Of a DNA stretch of 7,465 bases, positions 1 through 6,107 are shown in pieces. The notes beneath the pieces were generated by a model. The model had not been told where the DNA came from, made no database searches, and saw only the letters and a list, made by a program, of their open reading frames with translations. Within the stretch, counting starts at the first letter, position 1; every line of letters begins with the position of its first letter. Position numbers and translations under genes: made by a program. Origin of the DNA: Actinomycetota bacterium (GTDB lineage Bacteria; Acidobacteriota; Blastocatellia; Chloracidobacteriales; Chloracidobacteriaceae); NCBI GenBank assembly GCA_013298335.1, contig JAAFHI010000141.1, forward strand, positions 1 to 7,465, in the 5' to 3' direction.

Positions 1-262
1 TCTTTCCAAGGATAAACGGACGGTGGCTCGTGAGTCACCTCTCCTCGCAAACAACTATTTTTGTCCTGTACATAGCGCTCATACTTCATCGTTCATCGTT
101 GGTTCTGTCGCCCGCCGAGCGGGCTCTGGAAATTAACCCGGTCGGACTCCCCGGATTTCGCTCGAAGACTCGCTTCATCCGAGGCTGCATTCTTGCGCCC
201 GCGAGCGGGCGACCAAATCGGAGAATCCGGGTGTAACCCCACAAAATCCGATGGGGTCACCC
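1..262. other. Non-coding, palindrome-rich intergenic stretch
   Basis: No convincing gene is present; the short open frames here have no recognisable family or ribosome site. Several dyads are visible: GCCCGC/GCGGGC around a 3-nt loop at 110-124, a near-identical palindrome at 196-211, CGGAT/ATCCG at 152-156 and 177-181, ACCCCA/TGGGGT at 236-241 and 252-257, and a longer-range 8-bp pair CCCGGATT (150-157) with AATCCGGG (224-231) that encloses the 196-211 hairpin. This density of dyads suggests a degenerate dispersed intergenic repeat rather than a promoter region, but that is inference. At the extreme left edge, positions 38-1 on the minus strand could encode the start of a protein (GTG, then THEPPSVYPWK). 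The purine-rich GGAG lies only 2 nt from that GTG, so I do not call a gene. Confidence 0.5.
85..100. repeat. Short heptamer tandem repeat, TTCATCG x 2.3
   Basis: TTCATCG occurs at 85-91 and 92-98, followed by TT. It is short enough to be chance alone. Its 7-bp period matches the two larger arrays in this window (263-319 and 6471-6547), which is why it is recorded. Confidence 0.4.
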
Positions 263-319
263 ACTCTCAACTCTCAACTCTCAACTCTCAATTCTCAACT
301 CTCAATTCTCAACTCTCAA
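263..319. repeat. Heptanucleotide tandem array, A(C/T)TCTCA x 8
   Basis: Eight consecutive 7-bp units run from 263 to 318. Units 1-4, 6 and 8 are ACTCTCA; units 5 and 7 are ATTCTCA. A ninth unit begins at 319 and breaks down inside the stop codon (TTA at 320-322 on the plus strand) of the neighbouring minus-strand gene. Read on the gene's own strand the unit is TGAGAGT or TGAGAAT and begins with no spacer after the TAA. No inverted partner is visible on either flank. Heptameric tandem repeats of this general kind are known from cyanobacteria (STRR sequences) and other bacteria. A relationship by descent is not shown here. Confidence 0.93.
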
Positions 320-856
320 TTACCTGATCTGGTCGAGTATCGCGCAGATGGCGCGGCTGCGGTCGCTGGTCAGCGGCCCGCGTTCGATGTGCCGGATCTG
401 CCCCTGTTTGTCGATGATGATGACGTTGCAGACGTCACTTTTGCATTTGAACATGTCGGCGACGTTGCCGCCCCAGTCGAGCAGGACGCTTTTCGGCGCG
501 CGGCTGCGGAGCTGGCTCCGGATGATCGGGCGAATCGGCGGCGGCACGCCCCGCAGAATCGCGATGCCCTGAATGTCGATGGCCGCGCCGTACCGGTCGA
601 AGAGGGTCCGCACCCACGGCTCGATCTGCTCCGAACCGCCCTTGTCGCCAAGCATCAGCACGACCGGCTTCGCGCTCGGAAACCGGACGGTGACATCCTT
701 CTTGTATTGATCGGACAACGTAAACGCCTGGGATTGCTGGCCGACGAGGGCTTCACTCGCCCGCGCCGTCGGTATTCCGCCGAACCATCCGGCGACCAGC
801 GCCAGGGCCAGCAGTCCCGCCTTTACCCATCGCATCGGGGACACGCGCTCCTTCAT
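320..856 (-). CDS. Exported thioredoxin-fold (redoxin-like) protein lacking the CXXC motif
   Basis: A 178-residue protein. Residues 1-33 look like a Sec signal peptide: basic MKER and MRWVK, a hydrophobic core LLALALVAGWFGG, and an ARA cleavage site before Ser34. The mature part reads like the AhpC/TSA-TlpA-YtfJ group of redoxins: QAFTLSDQ near residue 43, a strand VVLML (65-69), then GDKGGSEQIEPW (70-81), the place where redox-active members carry CXXC, and late IIIDKQGQI (146-154). No cysteine lies at the usual active site. The cysteines are at 138, 143 (CKSDVC) and 171, so classical thiol-disulfide exchange is doubtful unless the 138/143 pair is used. The ATG at 856 is preferred over an in-frame TTG at 889 because AAGGAG (867-872) lies 10 nt upstream of it and the TTG falls in the terminator tail. 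The gene follows glmM on the same strand but behind a terminator. The fold call is fairly firm; the function is unknown. Confidence 0.75.
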   Translation of the reverse strand: MKERVSPMRWVKAGLLALALVAGWFGGIPTARASEALVGQQSQAFTLSDQYKKDVTVRFPSAKPVVLMLGDKGGSEQIEPWVRTLFDRYGAAIDIQGIAILRGVPPPIRPIIRSQLRSRAPKSVLLDWGGNVADMFKCKSDVCNVIIIDKQGQIRHIERGPLTSDRSRAICAILDQIR

Positions 857-866
857 TTGTAATGAA

Positions 867-872
867 CTCCTT
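867..872 (-). promoter_or_regulatory. Ribosome binding site deciding the redoxin-like start
   Basis: AAGGAGTT on the minus strand is close to the ideal Shine-Dalgarno sequence and sits 10 nt before the ATG at 856-854. The longer open frame beginning with TTG at 889 would place this site inside the coding sequence, so the shorter protein with the clean signal peptide is chosen. Confidence 0.7.
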
Positions 873-887
873 GTTGAAAATGGACGC

Positions 888-927
888 AAAAAAGCGACCG
901 GAATGTAGTCAAAACCGTACCGGTCGC
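888..927 (-). terminator. Rho-independent terminator after glmM
   Basis: On the minus strand an 8-bp GC-rich stem, GCGACCGG (927-920) with CCGGTCGC (901-894), encloses an 18-nt loop and is followed at once by TTTTTT (893-888). This is the classic intrinsic terminator form, 72 nt past the glmM stop. It ends only 31 nt before the start codon of the next gene. That gene must therefore use a promoter overlapping this structure or depend on readthrough. A TTGACT (912-907) lies in the loop but has no convincing -10 partner. Confidence 0.8.
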
Positions 928-964
928 GATGGACGTTTGCTTACGAAGTCCGGTGGAATGAATG

Positions 965-987
965 GGTTGCCCGGAACTCCGGCAACC
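965..987 (-). other. GC-rich hairpin just after glmM
   Basis: GGTTGCC (965-971) pairs with GGCAACC (981-987), and after one bulged C the stem continues as GG/CC around a 4-nt loop. It begins 12 nt past the glmM stop and has no U-tract, so it is not itself an intrinsic terminator. It may be an mRNA 3'-end stabilising or pausing structure ahead of the terminator at 888-927. Confidence 0.4.
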
Positions 988-999
988 GGCGACCATCGT

Positions 1000-2355
1000 T
1001 TACGCGCCGATTTCGCCCCGGATGATGTCGGCCAGCCGGTGCGCCTGCGCGGTCACGTCGGATTCCTGCTCGCCCTCGATCATCACGCGGGCCAGATTTT
1101 CGGTTCCGGAATATCGCAGTAAAAGGCGTCCCCGGTCGGCAAAATGCGCTTCCACCTCGCCCGCCGCCGCCGCGATGGCCGGCACGTCGGCGAAGGGAAT
1201 TTTTTCGCGAACCCGAACGTTGACAAGGATTTGCGGGTAGGTCACGAACCCGGCGAGTGCGTCGGCGAGTGAGGCTTTCTGCTCGGCGAGCGCGGCCACG
1301 ACGTTGAGCGCCGTCATCATGCCGTCTCCGGCCAGACTGCGGCGCGGGAAAATGATGTGTCCCGACTGCTCGCCGCCGATGGTCGCGCCGGTCCGGATGA
1401 GTTCTTCCAAAACGTACTTGTCGCCGACCGCCGTCCGTTGGAGTTCGATGCCCGCGTCGCGCAGGGCCACTTCCAGCCCGAGATTGCTCATGACCGTCGC
1501 GACGACCGTGCGGGGCGTCAGTTCGCCCTTCGCGTCGAGGTGTTTTGCCATGAGGTAGAGCACCGCGTCGCCGTCCACCGGTTTCCCGGCGGCATCCACG
1601 AAGAGACACCGGTCGGCGTCGCCGTCGAAGGCCACGCCGAGATCCGCGCCGACCTCGCGGGTGAACTGGCTCAGGTGGTCGAGGTGCAGCGATCCGCAGT
1701 CGCGGTTGATGTTGCGACCATCGGGACTCGCCGCCGTGACGTAGGTTTTGGCCCCGAGCGCCTGAAACACGATGTGGGCATAGGCGCTGGCCGCGCCGTT
1801 GGCACAGTCGAGCGCGACCGTAAAGTTCGACAGGTCGAGGTTTTCACCGACTTTGCAGGTCAGAAACTCCAGGTAGGTGAGCGCGAGCGCCGGGTCGTCC
1901 CAGAGTGGCGCTTCATCCTCGGGAATGACCGGACCGGCGGGAATCGGCAGCGATTCGAGCGCGGCTTCGAGCCGGCGTTCGAGGTCGTCGTCCTGCTTTT
2001 CCCCGGAAGGCAGAAAAATCTTTATTCCGTTGTCTTCAAACGGGTTGTGCGAGGCGGAAACCACCACGCCCGCGTGAAATCCGCCGACCCGCGCCAGAAA
2101 GGCCACGCCGGGCGTCGGGATGACTCCGGCGCAGGCGACCGTTCCGCCGGCGGTTTCAAAACCGCGGGCAAGGCAGGCGGCAATCCAGGCGGAGGATTCG
2201 CGCGTATCGCCGCCGATGACGATGCGCGGCGGTTCGGCGTGCCGGCGGGAAAGTTCGTTGGCAAGGGCACCGCCGAGAGTTTCGAGCGGAAGCGGCTGGA
2301 GGGGAAAATGACCGGCCTGGGTACGAATCCCGTCGGTCCCGAAAAATCGTTTCAT
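1000..2355 (-). CDS. glmM: Phosphoglucosamine mutase GlmM
   Basis: 451 residues, the usual length for GlmM, an alpha-D-phosphohexomutase. It converts glucosamine-6-phosphate to glucosamine-1-phosphate in the cytosol, the step before GlmU makes UDP-GlcNAc for peptidoglycan and other amino-sugar products. All four family landmarks are intact: the N-terminal FFGTDGIR (4-11), the phosphoserine loop SASHNP with Ser102 at the same number as in E. coli, the Mg-binding DGDADR with Asp244, 246 and 248, the sugar-binding GGEQSGH (327-333), and the C-terminal phosphate-binding RYSGTEN (414-420). The ATG at 2355 gives the canonical MKRFFGTDGIR start. An in-frame TTG at 2397 would add 14 residues unlike the family and coincides with the predicted transcription start, so it is rejected. 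The chosen ATG has only a weak purine stretch (GAG) upstream. The gene is divergent from bshC and followed by its own terminator. Confidence 0.97.
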   Translation of the reverse strand: MKRFFGTDGIRTQAGHFPLQPLPLETLGGALANELSRRHAEPPRIVIGGDTRESSAWIAACLARGFETAGGTVACAGVIPTPGVAFLARVGGFHAGVVVSASHNPFEDNGIKIFLPSGEKQDDDLERRLEAALESLPIPAGPVIPEDEAPLWDDPALALTYLEFLTCKVGENLDLSNFTVALDCANGAASAYAHIVFQALGAKTYVTAASPDGRNINRDCGSLHLDHLSQFTREVGADLGVAFDGDADRCLFVDAAGKPVDGDAVLYLMAKHLDAKGELTPRTVVATVMSNLGLEVALRDAGIELQRTAVGDKYVLEELIRTGATIGGEQSGHIIFPRRSLAGDGMMTALNVVAALAEQKASLADALAGFVTYPQILVNVRVREKIPFADVPAIAAAAGEVEAHFADRGRLLLRYSGTENLARVMIEGEQESDVTAQAHRLADIIRGEIGA

Positions 2356-2403
2356 AATCTCAGGCTCACGGATGCGCCTTTCAACGTTCCGGCGCAATCC
2401 TCC

Positions 2404-2433
2404 CTTTTACCACGCGCCGACCGGTCGTGCCAA
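2404..2433 (-). promoter_or_regulatory. Candidate sigma70-type promoter for glmM
   Basis: On the minus strand TTGGCA (2433-2428; 5 of 6 to TTGACA) is followed after 18 bp by TAAAAG (2409-2404; 4 of 6 to TATAAT), preceded by TGG as an extended -10. Transcription would begin near 2397, giving a leader of about 42 nt before the glmM ATG. The prediction rests on sequence match only. Confidence 0.4.
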
Positions 2434-2501
2434 AGCGATGCCGAATTGCGCCCGTTTGGAACTTGGTGGAGTATGCCCGCCTCGACCGTGATCTTTTTGC
2501 C

Positions 2502-2561
2502 ATGAATCGCCGTATTGAGATCGCTTCCCCGAAAATCGAACCCCGGCCCCTCCCCCGATGA
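2502..2561 (+). CDS. Possible 19-codon leader peptide overlapping the bshC start
   Basis: ATG at 2502 opens a 19-codon frame (MNRRIEIASPKIEPRPLPR) whose TGA (2559-2561) overlaps the bshC ATG (2558-2560) in the sequence ATGA. Such overlaps are a common sign of translational coupling, and bshC itself has no Shine-Dalgarno sequence. A second, 10-codon frame (MPASTVIFLP, 2473-2505) ends in another ATGA at the start of this one. Neither mini-frame has a well-placed ribosome site: the GGAG before 2473 is only 1 nt away. There is no known homologue. It may be chance in a GC-rich region. Confidence 0.2.
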   Translation: MNRRIEIASPKIEPRPLPR

Positions 2562-4204
2562 ACATCACTCTTCAGAAGACGCCCTTCACCGAACTCCCCG
2601 GCACGTCCGCGCTGTTCGCCGACTACCTCTCCGCCCCGGAACGCCTCGCGGCCTTCTTTCCGGGATTCGACGCCCACACGGTCACGATCGAGAACCTCTC
2701 CGCCATCGCGCCCCGCGTCGCTGCCGCCCACCCGCACCGCGACGGGCTGTGCGACACCCTCGCCGAACAGAATCTGAAATGGGGGGCCGAGGCCGCGACG
2801 CTCGACGCCATCGAGCGGCTGCGTGACGCCGCCAGCGTCGCCGTGGTCGGCGGCCAGCAGGTCGGACTCTTCGGCGGCCCGGCGCTGTCGTTCCACAAGG
2901 CCGTCACGGTCATCAAAATCGCCGATGAACTGACGAAAAGGGGAACGCCCGCGGTGCCGGTGTTCTGGATGGCCACCGAAGACCATGATTTCGAGGAAGT
3001 CGCTCAAACCGCCGTGCTCAGTCGCGACGGCGGACGGGTCGAAATCACCGTCCCGGCCACCGGAGAAGGAAAACCGCCCGTCGGTTCGCTGCATTTCAGC
3101 GCGGAACTCGAAGGGGCCTTCGAAGTGCTCGCCGCCGCCCTGCCGGAAACCGAGTTCACCCCGGACGTCCTGGCCGACCTTCGCACCGCCTACGCGCCGG
3201 GCGCGACGTGGGGCGACGCTTTTGCCGTCCGGATGCTCAAATTGTTGTCGCGCTTCGGGCTCGTCGTGGTCGATCCGCGTGACGAGCGGTTGAAACATCT
3301 CGCCCGCCCGGTTCATCAGGCCGCCATCGAACGGGCGGAAGAATTCGCCACCCGGCTCGGCCACCGGTCGCAGGCGCTGGCGGCGGAGGGCTATCACGCG
3401 CAGGTCGCCGTCGCGGAGCATTCGACACTGCTCTTTCTCGACATTGACGGAACGCGGACCTCGCTTGTCCGCGACGGCGAAGCCTTCGTCGCCAAAAATG
3501 ATGCGACCCGGCGCTTTTCCATCGCCGATCTGCTCGAAATCGTCGAAAACGACCCCCTCCGGCTCTCGCCGAACGCCCTGCTCCGCCCGGTCGCGCAGGA
3601 TGCCGTCTTTCCGACCGTGGCCCAAGTGCTCGGACCGGCGGAAATCGCGTATCTCGCTCAATCACAAGTCATTTACGACGCACTTGACCGGCCCGCGCCG
3701 GTTCGCTGGCATCGTTCCGGCGCCACCTTCATCGAAGCCCGGCACGCCAAGACGCTCGAAAAGTACGGATTCACCGCCACCGACATGCTCGCTGGCGCGT
3801 CCGAACTCATCCGCCGGGCCGTGCTCGATTCGCCCGCCGGCGCGACGGTCCGGACCTTCGTCGAGGCGAAGGCGGCGTTCAACGCCCACCTCGACGTCCT
3901 TCACCAGTCGTTGACGGCGTCGGACCCGCCGCTGGCCGACGCTCTCCAGCGCGGACGCGACAAAATCCTCAACCAGATTGACGGTCTCGAAAACCGCTTC
4001 GTCGCCAACCGCGCCCAGGCCGAGGAGGCCATGCGGCGGCAGATCGAACGCGCCGTCACCGCCATCGCCCCGCGCGGCGCGTTGCAGGAACGCGACCTGA
4101 ACATCACGACCTTCCTCGCGCGCTACGGCCCGGCGCTGATTGAGGCGTATTTCGATCTGGTCACCGTTGATCCCCACCACCACCAGTGGCTAACCATCGG
4201 GTAA
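2558..4204 (+). CDS. bshC: Putative bacillithiol synthase (cysteine-adding enzyme) BshC
   Basis: 548 residues, close to the roughly 540 of characterised BshC. In bacillithiol-making bacteria BshC is assigned, mainly from genetics, the final addition of cysteine to glucosaminyl-malate, giving the low-molecular-weight thiol bacillithiol in the cytosol. The family signature is clear: GGQQVGLFGGP (98-108), then a helix with KAVTVIKIADEL, then VPVFWMATEDHDFEEV (134-149). The C-terminal third contains a long charged helical stretch (about 420-500, including RDKILNQIDGLENRF and EEAMRRQIERAV) matching the coiled-coil dimerisation region, and the protein ends HHHQWLTIG. The start fits the family N terminus (short strand, then a helix around ALFADYL). 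The 20 nt before the ATG are pyrimidine-rich with no Shine-Dalgarno site. bshA and bshB are not in the window. Divergent from glmM; followed by a terminator shared with a convergent gene. Confidence 0.93.
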   Translation: MNITLQKTPFTELPGTSALFADYLSAPERLAAFFPGFDAHTVTIENLSAIAPRVAAAHPHRDGLCDTLAEQNLKWGAEAATLDAIERLRDAASVAVVGGQQVGLFGGPALSFHKAVTVIKIADELTKRGTPAVPVFWMATEDHDFEEVAQTAVLSRDGGRVEITVPATGEGKPPVGSLHFSAELEGAFEVLAAALPETEFTPDVLADLRTAYAPGATWGDAFAVRMLKLLSRFGLVVVDPRDERLKHLARPVHQAAIERAEEFATRLGHRSQALAAEGYHAQVAVAEHSTLLFLDIDGTRTSLVRDGEAFVAKNDATRRFSIADLLEIVENDPLRLSPNALLRPVAQDAVFPTVAQVLGPAEIAYLAQSQVIYDALDRPAPVRWHRSGATFIEARHAKTLEKYGFTATDMLAGASELIRRAVLDSPAGATVRTFVEAKAAFNAHLDVLHQSLTASDPPLADALQRGRDKILNQIDGLENRFVANRAQAEEAMRRQIERAVTAIAPRGALQERDLNITTFLARYGPALIEAYFDLVTVDPHHHQWLTIG

Positions 4205-4219
4205 TTCCGCGCACACGCA

Positions 4220-4249
4220 AACGAGCCGGACCTTGGGATCCGGCTCGTT
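4220..4249. terminator. Bidirectional intrinsic terminator between convergent genes
   Basis: A perfect 11-bp inverted repeat, AACGAGCCGGA (4220-4230) with TCCGGCTCGTT (4239-4249), encloses an 8-nt loop. It lies in the 74-bp gap between the bshC stop and the stop of the convergent gene at 4279. The U-tracts are weak on both sides (GTTCTTG on plus, GTTTGCG on minus), but stem strength and position fit a shared terminator. Confidence 0.75.
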
Positions 4250-4278
4250 CTTGAACGCAACCGCCGTCCGACCAATGG

Positions 4279-4677
4279 TCAGCGGGCGAGGCCGTCCTTG
4301 GCTTCGATACTGGTCTCCCAATTGTAGGTATAGACGTAAAATTCGATGGGTGTCGTATAGGAAACCGTCGTGACGGCGCTCCCGGCAGCCTTGGTGCAGG
4401 AAAACTTCGCATCCGCCGGAACCTGATTTTCATCAAGCATTTTCCGGATCTGGTCCTTGATTTCTTCGTCTTTCTGGAACTTGGGCGAACCGATGGAAAC
4501 CTTCCGGTTTATCTCCTGAACTTCATATTTGACGTTCTGATCCTGCCAGTACACCGGCACGATCTTGTAGGCGACAAAACCGATCAGTCCAATAATCGTC
4601 AGGGTGACGATGAGTTGGGTCTGCCCTTCACCACGTTCGCCGACCCGGCGAGAGCCACGAAAAAGACGGAACTTCAT
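4279..4677 (-). CDS. Small single-pass membrane protein, DUF4845-like
   Basis: 132 residues. A basic N terminus (KFRLFRGSRR) and GERGEGQ lead into one transmembrane segment at about 22-43 (LIVTLTIIGLIGFVAYKIVPVY). A mostly hydrophilic domain follows, with a charged helix (about 66-83) and a C-terminal strand region VSYTTPIEFYVYTYNWE (105-121). The layout resembles small proteins annotated as DUF4845 or pilin-like hypotheticals in several phyla. The GEGQTQLI stretch recalls a prepilin peptidase site (Gly before a hydrophobic segment) but lacks the Glu5 typical of type IV pilins, so I do not call it a pilin. The start is well supported: GGAG (4690-4687) lies 9 nt before the ATG. Single cysteine at 94. 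It appears monocistronic, between a terminator and the CrtC-like gene. Function unknown. Confidence 0.75.
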   Translation of the reverse strand: MKFRLFRGSRRVGERGEGQTQLIVTLTIIGLIGFVAYKIVPVYWQDQNVKYEVQEINRKVSIGSPKFQKDEEIKDQIRKMLDENQVPADAKFSCTKAAGSAVTTVSYTTPIEFYVYTYNWETSIEAKDGLAR

Positions 4678-4846
4678 AATACGTTTCTCCAGCGAAAGTA
4701 GAACGCAACCACCGCGAAATCCGCGGCGGCGGGGAAAAGTTGAAATGTCACGGTCGGCTTTTACTATGGCATGAAAGCCGTCCCGGCATCCAGACCGTTC
4801 TTGGGGAAACCTTGCCGAGTTGGATCGGTCTTGCCCCAGCGTGCGG
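4678..4846. other. Intergenic region with small hairpins
   Basis: 169 bp between the CrtC-like stop and the small membrane protein start. It contains CGGCTTT/AAAGCCG (4755-4761 and 4774-4780), CCGCG/CGCGG around AAATC (4712-4716 and 4722-4726), and AGACCG/CGGTCT (4792-4797 and 4826-4831). The 4755-4780 hairpin may help end the upstream transcript, although it lacks a clear U-tract directly after the stem. No convincing promoter is seen for the downstream gene. Confidence 0.3.
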
Positions 4847-6025
4847 CTACGACACGAGCCAGGCCAGTGCGGTCCGGCTGAGCCGCGCCAGCGGCGCGGG
4901 CAGGGCCCGGCGGCGGCTCTCCGGGCGATGAATGCGGGTGTTGATCATCGGGCGCAGAAACCGGGCCCGCAACCGGGTCCCATCCAGCGTTTCGGACACC
5001 CCGTGGGTCGGCCCATCCATGCCGGGGGCTTCGAGCGAACTCAGAAATCGAACGTAGAACGGCCCGGAATCGACCATGTGCTGCTTGCGGACCACCCATT
5101 CCGTCGATGCGCCGAGGGCGTCCGGCAACCGAAGCCGCAGACAGTCGGGATATTTCAGTCCGAGCCAGTTGCGCCGCTGACTCTCATAGGTCACTTCAAG
5201 CCGGTCGGTCACCACCCGCGGCACATCGTCATCAAAGAGCACGCCGCAGGAAAAAGGCGCGCCCGCGCCGCGAAACGGTTCCGTCGCGTAGTAGACGAGC
5301 ATCCGGTCGCCCGCCCAGCACCGGCCCCAGTGCCAGCGGTTGATCGCCCGCGACATCGGCTCGGTGTCGTAGTTGTGGTCATGGTATCCCCGGCCCGAAA
5401 AAGCCACTTCCCGCTCGACCCCGCCGTCCGCTCCGAAAACCGTCGCCCCGCCCCGCACGGCGCACACCGGCGCGACCAGATTCCACGTATGGGTCGCCGA
5501 AGCCCGCCCCGGCTGATTGAGCGCGTCGGTCTCGGCCTCGGACAGCCAGTTCACCGTCCGGTTACGGAAGGAAAACGCTCCCGTCAGCCGGCGACCGAGC
5601 GCCACCGGAATCCCGGTCGTCACTTCCGTCAGCGGCACATCCACGACCAGCCGGTAGGTCGCCGTATCCGCTTCATAGGTAAAGCGGTTCCGCCCGGTCC
5701 GGACTTCCGGATGCGTCGTCGAAGCCGAAAAATCATGGGCGTCGTACTCGACCAGCCCATAGGCGACCGTCTCGCCGCGATGGTAGAGCGCAAAGGAAAA
5801 GGCGCCGTAATCACACGGGTCGGGCGGCGGAACGCGGTCCGGATGCTTCCGGTGACGGTCAATGTGGCTGTTGTAGTCGGGCGAGAACGGCATGCCGCAA
5901 AACCAGATGGCAACCAGACCGTACTCCTGATCGTCGGACTGCGCGTCGAAATACCACCACTCATACGCGCCAGGTTGCCGCAGAGCGTGCCACGCATCCT
6001 CCGCCGGACTGGCAATCATTCGCAT
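4847..6025 (-). CDS. CrtC/AttH-type lipocalin-fold protein (carotenoid 1,2-hydratase-like)
   Basis: 392 residues, similar in length to CrtC (about 400). CrtC enzymes add water to the terminal double bond of acyclic carotenoids; the wider AttH/CrtC family shares a double lipocalin fold and includes members of unknown substrate. Family marks seen here are EWWYFDA (22-28), the core motif GRGYHDHNYD (211-220), and NRWHWGR (229-235). The His, Tyr and Asp residues of the core and the later Trp residues occupy the region reported as catalytic in CrtC. No signal peptide is visible. The protein ends with a basic, helical tail (about 367-392). The ATG at 6025 has AAGGA (6043-6039) 13 nt upstream, a rather long spacing; Met3 (6019) is an alternative. 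No other carotenoid genes lie nearby, so the pathway role is unsupported by context. The family is fairly sure; the specific hydratase activity is not. Confidence 0.7.
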   Translation of the reverse strand: MRMIASPAEDAWHALRQPGAYEWWYFDAQSDDQEYGLVAIWFCGMPFSPDYNSHIDRHRKHPDRVPPPDPCDYGAFSFALYHRGETVAYGLVEYDAHDFSASTTHPEVRTGRNRFTYEADTATYRLVVDVPLTEVTTGIPVALGRRLTGAFSFRNRTVNWLSEAETDALNQPGRASATHTWNLVAPVCAVRGGATVFGADGGVEREVAFSGRGYHDHNYDTEPMSRAINRWHWGRCWAGDRMLVYYATEPFRGAGAPFSCGVLFDDDVPRVVTDRLEVTYESQRRNWLGLKYPDCLRLRLPDALGASTEWVVRKQHMVDSGPFYVRFLSSLEAPGMDGPTHGVSETLDGTRLRARFLRPMINTRIHRPESRRRALPAPLARLSRTALAWLVS

Positions 6026-6094
6026 GGGAACTCAGTTTTCCTTATCAGGCATCGGTTGGGGGGACGGGAGGAACCACCCACACCTTTCAATGTG

Positions 6095-6107
6095 CCGTAT
6101 TTTACGG
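6095..6107 (-). promoter_or_regulatory. Possible -10 element / small hairpin upstream of the CrtC-like gene
   Basis: On the minus strand TAAAAT (6104-6099) matches 5 of 6 bases of TATAAT and is itself the centre of the dyad CCGTA/TACGG. It lies about 74 nt before the CrtC-like ATG and directly after the rpoZ terminator tail. No good -35 is found at 16-18 bp. Confidence 0.2.

Noticed and set aside
1..38. Start of a minus-strand gene running off the left edge (GTG at 38)
   Set aside because: Only 12 codons are visible and the GGAG is 2 nt from the start, too close to support a call.
30..236. 68-codon plus-strand frame in the left intergenic region
   Set aside because: GTG start without a ribosome site, spans several palindromes, and no family resemblance.
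251..862. Plus-strand frame starting with TLNSQLS-type repeats
   Set aside because: The repeat peptide is the translation of the heptamer array; the rest is antisense to the redoxin-like gene.
2410..2433. Sigma54 promoter (TGGCACG) upstream of glmM
   Set aside because: The -24-like element is present, but the matching -12 TTGC element is not at the required spacing.
1357..2505. Plus-strand open frame (382 codons) opposite glmM
   Set aside because: Entirely explained as antisense of glmM, whose catalytic motifs are all intact; no family resemblance of its own.
2381..3661. Minus-strand open frame (426 codons) opposite bshC
   Set aside because: Antisense shadow of bshC with low-complexity Arg/Gly/Asp-rich translation and no ribosome site worth noting.
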